Positions 13,913 to 17,537 of a stretch of 17,537 bases of DNA are shown one piece after another. A program made the translations under genes and the position numbers. Source of the stretch: JAVXNW01 sp036645575 (GTDB lineage: Bacteria > Bacillota > Clostridia > Christensenellales > Aristaeellaceae); assembly GCA_036645575.1 (NCBI GenBank), contig JAVXNW010000054.1, positions 1-17,537 of the forward strand, in the 5' to 3' direction. Below the pieces are notes generated by a model. That model ran no database searches, had not been told where the DNA came from, and saw nothing but the letters and a program-made list of their open reading frames with translations. How positions within the stretch are numbered: the first letter of the stretch is position 1; every line of letters starts with the position of its first letter.

Positions 13913-14846
13913 CGGGAAAGCGCGCATCTGCGTGATCCCGCACGTGTCGCCCGACGGCGACGCGATCGGCAGCGCGCTCGCGCTGTCGCTGGTGCTCAAG
14001 CGCCTAGGAAAGCAGGCGTGCGTGGCCAGCGTTGACGCGCTGCCGCAGATGTACGCGTTTTTGCCGGGCCAGGAGGACATCTTCTCCCCGAATGCGCTGC
14101 CCTTTCAGCCGGACGGGCTGTTGTTTGACGACGTGGCCGCCTTTGACCGCGCGGGCGACAAGGGGATTTTGTCGGGCGCGATCGCGCAGTGGGCGCTCCT
14201 GGATCACCACGAGACCAACCAAGGCTTTGCCGAGGTGTCGGTGGTGGACGGGCACGCCTCGGCGACCGGCATTCTGGTGATGCGCTTGATCGACCAGTTG
14301 GGCCTTGCGCTGGACGAGCAGTTGGCCGTCTACCTGTATACGGCGATTGCGACCGATACGGGCAACTTCAGCTTTTCCAACACGACGCCGGAGGCGCTGC
14401 GCCAGTGCGCGCGGCTGCTCGAGACCGGGTTTGACCTAAATACGCTGAACCGCAGGCTCTTTCGCCTGCGCGCCATGCCGCGTGCGAAGCTGCTGGGCAA
14501 GGCGCTGGGCGAAATGCAGTTCTATCTGGACGGCCGGGTCGCGGTTGCGCGCATCACGCAGGCGATGTTTGACGCGTGCGGCGCGGAGCAGGCGCACACG
14601 GAGGGCATTGTGAACTGCCTGTGCGACATCGAGGGCGTGGTCGTGGGCATGACGGTGGAGGCGCGCGACGAGGGGCGATCGACCAAGTTTTCGCTGCGCT
14701 CGGAGGGGGAAATCGACGTGTCGAAAGTGGCGCACGCATTTGGCGGAGGCGGGCATAAAAACGCGGCCGGCATGAACCTGCCGATGCCGGTCGAGGAGGC
14801 CTATGACGTCGCGCTTGACGCGGTGCTCAAGGTTGCGCGGGCATGA
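13878..14846 (+). CDS. nrnA: DHH-family oligoribonuclease/phosphoesterase NrnA-like
   Basis: The 322-residue product starts at an ATG after AAAGGAG inside the end of rbfA. NrnA-type enzymes degrade nanoRNAs and, in many Firmicutes, pAp or cyclic-di-nucleotide breakdown products. Metal-binding motifs are visible: HVSPDGDAIGS (22-32), FDDVAAFDR (83-91), LLDHHETN (107-114) and ATDTGNF (158-164). The DHHA1 domain ends with FGGGGHKNAAG (288-298). Position between rbfA and truB is usual in Clostridia. Which substrate matters most here cannot be told from sequence. The stop overlaps the truB start (ATGA). Confidence 0.93.
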   Translation: MQTISELIQWIDGKARICVIPHVSPDGDAIGSALALSLVLKRLGKQACVASVDALPQMYAFLPGQEDIFSPNALPFQPDGLLFDDVAAFDRAGDKGILSGAIAQWALLDHHETNQGFAEVSVVDGHASATGILVMRLIDQLGLALDEQLAVYLYTAIATDTGNFSFSNTTPEALRQCARLLETGFDLNTLNRRLFRLRAMPRAKLLGKALGEMQFYLDGRVAVARITQAMFDACGAEQAHTEGIVNCLCDIEGVVVGMTVEARDEGRSTKFSLRSEGEIDVSKVAHAFGGGGHKNAAGMNLPMPVEEAYDVALDAVLKVARA

Positions 14847-15718
14847 TGGACGGCTTTTTGAACCTGCTCAAGCCGCCGGGCATGACCTCCTCGGACGCGG
14901 TGCTCGCGGTGCGCAAGATGCTCCCGCGCGGCGTCAAGGTGGGGCACGGCGGGACGCTCGACCCGGATGCCGCGGGCGTATTGCCCATCTGCGTCGGCGC
15001 GGGCGCGCGCTTGTTCGACTACATCATCGACAAGGAAAAGGAGTACATCTGCGAGCTCACGCTGGGCATTGCCACCGATACCCAGGACGCGACCGGCTTG
15101 ATTGTCGAAAAGAAGCCGGTTGAGGTGCGAAAGGAAGCGCTCCTTGCGCTGCTCCCGGGCTTCGTCGGGGCGATCGATCAGGTGCCGCCCGCGTATTCCG
15201 CGATCAAGCGCGACGGGCAGCGGATGTACGCGCTGGCGCGCAAGGGCGCGGCGCCGACGATCGAGGCGCGGCGGGTTGTGGTTAATTCGCTTGACTATTT
15301 GAGTACATCAGGTTACAATCGTTATATGTTGCGCGTCGTATGCCGCAAGGGCGTCTATATCCGGACGTTGATGCACGACTTGGGGCAATTGCTGGGCTGC
15401 GGCGGGCATATGTCCTTTCTGCTGCGCAGCTGCGCGGGGGTGTTTACGCTCGAGGACGCGGCGACGCTTGAACAGATGCGCGACGCGGGCGACATGGAAA
15501 AGCTGCTGTATCCGCTGGATGCGCCGCTTGGGTATCTGCCGGAGGTGCGCCTAAATGAGGCGCAGCGGCACGCGGTAAAAAACGGAAATCCCATAAAGCA
15601 TGAGGGTGGATTGAACCCGGGTACGTTTGTTCGCGTCTATTTAGGAGAGCAGTTTGCCGGGATTGGCGAGGCGGATGGCGAAGATAGGATCCGCTTTAAG
15701 GCGATGCTGCTCAAATAG
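14843..15718 (+). CDS. truB: tRNA pseudouridine(55) synthase TruB
   Basis: The 291-residue product starts at the ATG overlapping the nrnA stop; the next codon is also ATG and could be used instead. TruB makes pseudouridine 55 in the T-loop of tRNAs. The catalytic motif GHGGTLDPDAAGVLP (34-48) carries Asp40. Other family features are NLLKPPGMTSSDAV at the start, VPPAYSAIKRDGQRMYALAR and CRKGVYIRTLMHDLG. Codons about 146-160 lie in an unusually A+T-rich patch that also contains a promoter-like sequence. In many Firmicutes ribF follows; here a secreted-protein gene does. Confidence 0.95.
   Translation: MMDGFLNLLKPPGMTSSDAVLAVRKMLPRGVKVGHGGTLDPDAAGVLPICVGAGARLFDYIIDKEKEYICELTLGIATDTQDATGLIVEKKPVEVRKEALLALLPGFVGAIDQVPPAYSAIKRDGQRMYALARKGAAPTIEARRVVVNSLDYLSTSGYNRYMLRVVCRKGVYIRTLMHDLGQLLGCGGHMSFLLRSCAGVFTLEDAATLEQMRDAGDMEKLLYPLDAPLGYLPEVRLNEAQRHAVKNGNPIKHEGGLNPGTFVRVYLGEQFAGIGEADGEDRIRFKAMLLK
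15291..15319 (+). promoter_or_regulatory. Promoter-like sequence inside truB
   Basis: TTGACT (15291-15296) and TACAAT (15314-15319) are separated by exactly 17 bases, each one base off consensus. They sit in an A+T-rich island within an otherwise G+C-rich gene. It would start transcription near 15326, about 430 bases before the ATG of the LytM-like gene, giving that gene expression independent of the ribosome operon. Confidence 0.55.
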
Positions 15719-15752
15719 TCAGCGCTAGATGAGACGGGAGGGAGGGCACGGC

Positions 15753-17381
15753 ATGTACAGACGCTGGGTTGTACTGTCGGTTTTGCTGCTCAGCCTGTCT
15801 CTTTTTTGCGTGCCCGCAAGCGCGCAGGAAATGGTGTCGGCGGTCGCGGCGGAATACGAGCCTTGGGGCGCGTGGCAGGCGCAGCCGATTCCCGCGCAGC
15901 CCAATTTGGAGACCGAGCGCGCGTCGCGCGTGCTGAGCGTGGATCACTTTACGTGGACCTATCGGCGGTATGTCTACTACAATACGCAGCATGATGCCTG
16001 GTTTGCTTCGGCGACCGAACAGCAGGGCGCGCATGTGCGGGCGGACTCGGGCTATTGGGAGGAGACGACGCGTGACGCCGCGCTTGGGCAGGTGGGCGAG
16101 GACGCGGGCGCGATCCTCTACGAGGACTACTGGTTTAACGAGCGCGTGGACGTGACGCAGGAGACCAAGGAGCAGATGATGTACCGGTCGCGGGTGGTGC
16201 GCAAGGTGACGTGCGAGGTGTCGTCGAGCGAGCTGCTGCTCTTTCCGGGCAAGACGCGCGGGCTGAAGGTCAATTTTTTTGACGGCGATGCGCCGATCAC
16301 GTGGCGCAGCGCCGATCCGGCGATCGCGACTGTGGACCAGAGCGGGCAGGTGAGCGGCGTGCTCTACGGCGCGACCCAGGTCACGGCAAGCTCGGCCAAG
16401 GGGCGCGAGGTTACAATTGAGGTGCTGGTGTGCGAGCAGTCGGCGCAGATTCCCGAGGGGCTATATACGTTCCGGCTATCCAAGACCGGCAAGACGCTGA
16501 CGGTCGGGCGCACGCTCACGTCCAAGAGCGACAACCTGGTGGTGCGCGATTTTACCGGCGAGCGCGACCAGCGCTTTATCGTGGCGGCGGCCAGCAACAA
16601 GACCTTTACGATACACCCGATGACCGCAAAAAAGCGGTTTGTGGATATTGCGCGCGGCAGGGGCGGACTCAAGGCGGGCGCGAACGTGCAGACCCACGCG
16701 GTCAAGGACCGCATGAGCCAGTATTTTCGCGCTGTGCGCGTGCCGGACGGCAGCTATATCCTCTACGCGCGGGCCGACGCGTCGCTGGTTGTCGGCGCGG
16801 AGCCGCTTGAGGCCGGCGACAATGTGCGCATGGAGGCGGTCGCCGAGCTTGAACAATTGGATCGGTGGGTGCCCATCCGGATCGGTAAGTCGAGCGAGCC
16901 CGACGCGCCGTTTGCCCGGCCGGTCGCGCGCAACGGCGCATCCTATGTCGCCAAGGACTTTGGCGGCGTGGGCAATCCCGCGCAGCATGGAATCGACTTT
17001 TCGGCGGGCGGCAAGCGCGTGTTCGTGCTTGCTTCCGCGCGCGGAACCGTGCTCTCCGTCAGCGACGACTGCGCGCACGACTACCCCAAGACCGCCAATG
17101 CCGCCGGTGAACTGATTGATCCGTGCGGCGCAAGCGCGACCGCACTGGGCAAATATGCCGTGATCGACCACGGCGGCGGCATTACGTGCGTGTACGCGCA
17201 CCTGTCCGAGATCTATGTGAAAATCGGCGATACCGTGCGCCAGGGCGCTATGATCGGACGCTCCGGCGCAACGGGCTCAATCGATGGCGTCGGCTTTTCC
17301 TTCGAAATGCGCCAGGACGGCGTCCCTGTCGACCCCCGCACCCAAATCAAACTCCCCGAAGCCGGTCAGCCCATCGAGTAG
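15753..17381 (+). CDS. Secreted Big2 / ricin-like / degenerate LytM (M23-fold) protein
   Basis: The ATG at 15753, six bases after GGAGGGAGGG, gives 542 residues; an in-frame ATG at 15729 has no SD. Residues 1-24 are a signal peptide (ASA-QEM). Residues 35-145 hold a Trp/Tyr-rich region with an AWQAQPI...ETERA pattern like that of other Clostridia surface proteins. A Big2-type Ig domain spans about 148-228 (SADPAIATVDQSGQVSG). A ricin-type beta-trefoil-like region spans about 232-378. Residues 388-533 have the LytM/M23 fold: QHGIDFSA (411-418), ASARGTVLSV, YAHL (481-484) and VRQGAMIGRSGATGS. The HxH motif is replaced by GFS (514-516), and the first histidine is shifted. It therefore looks unable to bind zinc normally and may be a non-enzymatic wall-binding or amidase-regulating protein. 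It starts 34 bases after truB. Confidence 0.87.
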   Translation: MYRRWVVLSVLLLSLSLFCVPASAQEMVSAVAAEYEPWGAWQAQPIPAQPNLETERASRVLSVDHFTWTYRRYVYYNTQHDAWFASATEQQGAHVRADSGYWEETTRDAALGQVGEDAGAILYEDYWFNERVDVTQETKEQMMYRSRVVRKVTCEVSSSELLLFPGKTRGLKVNFFDGDAPITWRSADPAIATVDQSGQVSGVLYGATQVTASSAKGREVTIEVLVCEQSAQIPEGLYTFRLSKTGKTLTVGRTLTSKSDNLVVRDFTGERDQRFIVAAASNKTFTIHPMTAKKRFVDIARGRGGLKAGANVQTHAVKDRMSQYFRAVRVPDGSYILYARADASLVVGAEPLEAGDNVRMEAVAELEQLDRWVPIRIGKSSEPDAPFARPVARNGASYVAKDFGGVGNPAQHGIDFSAGGKRVFVLASARGTVLSVSDDCAHDYPKTANAAGELIDPCGASATALGKYAVIDHGGGITCVYAHLSEIYVKIGDTVRQGAMIGRSGATGSIDGVGFSFEMRQDGVPVDPRTQIKLPEAGQPIE

Positions 17382-17395
17382 CGGGGCGGGGAGGG

Positions 17396-17500
17396 GAGGA
17401 GGAGGCGGGGGGAACCGGGAGGCGGGAAGATAATTAAGGGAGGCGGCGAGGAGGAGGCGAGGGGAACCAGGAGGCGGGAAGTATATTTAGGGGAGGCGGA
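17396..17500. repeat. Two-copy purine-rich tandem repeat of about 52 bp
   Basis: Unit 1 (17396-17447) and unit 2 (17448-17500) both begin GAGGAGGAGGCG and share GGGGAACC, GGAGGCGGGAAG, a short A+T core and GGGAGGCGG. The units differ at only a few bases outside the A+T core. The plus strand is almost purely purine apart from scattered C and T. No gene is visible after the stop at 17381, and the array may have begun or ended outside what can be judged. Confidence 0.75.
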
Positions 17501-17517
17501 CGGGGGGCCTCCGGCGG

Positions 17518-17535
17518 CCGGGGCGCTGCCCCTGG
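17518..17535. other. G+C-rich hairpin at the window end
   Basis: GGGGC (17520-17524) and GCCCC (17528-17532) pair around GCT, and the flanking CC and GG extend the stem past a bulged T. It follows GGGGGGCCTCCGGCGGCC. The sequence recalls dispersed G+C-rich intergenic repeats of gut Clostridia genomes, but that is from memory and unchecked. It could also serve as part of a terminator for the upstream gene. Confidence 0.45.
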
Positions 17536-17537
17536 AC

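Overview
The window is a high-G+C stretch of bacterial chromosome, most likely from a Gram-positive Clostridia-type Firmicute (Bacillota). Three things point there: the gene order rimP-nusA-ylxR-ylxQ-infB-rbfA-nrnA-truB, the strong purine-rich Shine-Dalgarno sites with occasional TTG and GTG starts, and a surface protein set containing a class B sortase, DUF11, Big2 and WG-repeat proteins. No rRNA, tRNA, CRISPR array or transposase was found.

Left part (1-7613). The first 46 bases are the start of a divergent minus-strand gene for an exported or membrane protein. It is followed by about 540 bp of hairpin-rich, apparently non-coding DNA. Next come four transcriptional blocks on the plus strand. 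(a) An acidic secreted protein (591-1400) is coupled to a secreted protein that joins three DUF11 modules, an internal VPKTG motif and a complete class B sortase domain (1404-3350). The pair ends at a strong perfect hairpin. (b) A secreted caspase-fold (C14) peptidase with two Big2-like domains and an EF-hand-like loop (3487-5082) has its own well-formed promoter. (c) A thymidine kinase is fused in frame to a GNAT acetyltransferase (5173-6180). (d) A secreted WG-repeat protein covers 6264-7613.

Middle and right part (7689-15718). A consensus-like promoter and a leader with a perfect 8-bp hairpin precede the translation and RNA-maturation operon. It encodes RimP (30S maturation), NusA (transcription elongation), YlxR/RnpM, an L7Ae-type YlxQ protein, a very long IF2 with a PYGRP-repeat N-terminus, RbfA (30S maturation), an NrnA-type DHH phosphoesterase and TruB (tRNA pseudouridine synthase). 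Genes overlap or are tightly spaced. The exceptions are a 151-bp spacer after nusA and an 86-bp spacer with a long hairpin between infB and rbfA.

Right end (15753-17537). Directly after truB, where many Firmicutes carry ribF, lies a secreted Big2/ricin-like/LytM-fold protein whose M23 zinc and catalytic histidines are largely missing. A near-consensus promoter inside truB may drive it. The window ends in a purine-rich tandem repeat and a G+C-rich hairpin.

The most unusual content is the set of surface and fusion proteins: the DUF11-VPKTG-sortase polypeptide, the secreted caspase, the Tdk-GNAT fusion and the degenerate LytM protein. A joint function for these is only a hypothesis. All functional calls come from motif recognition by eye; no database search was run.
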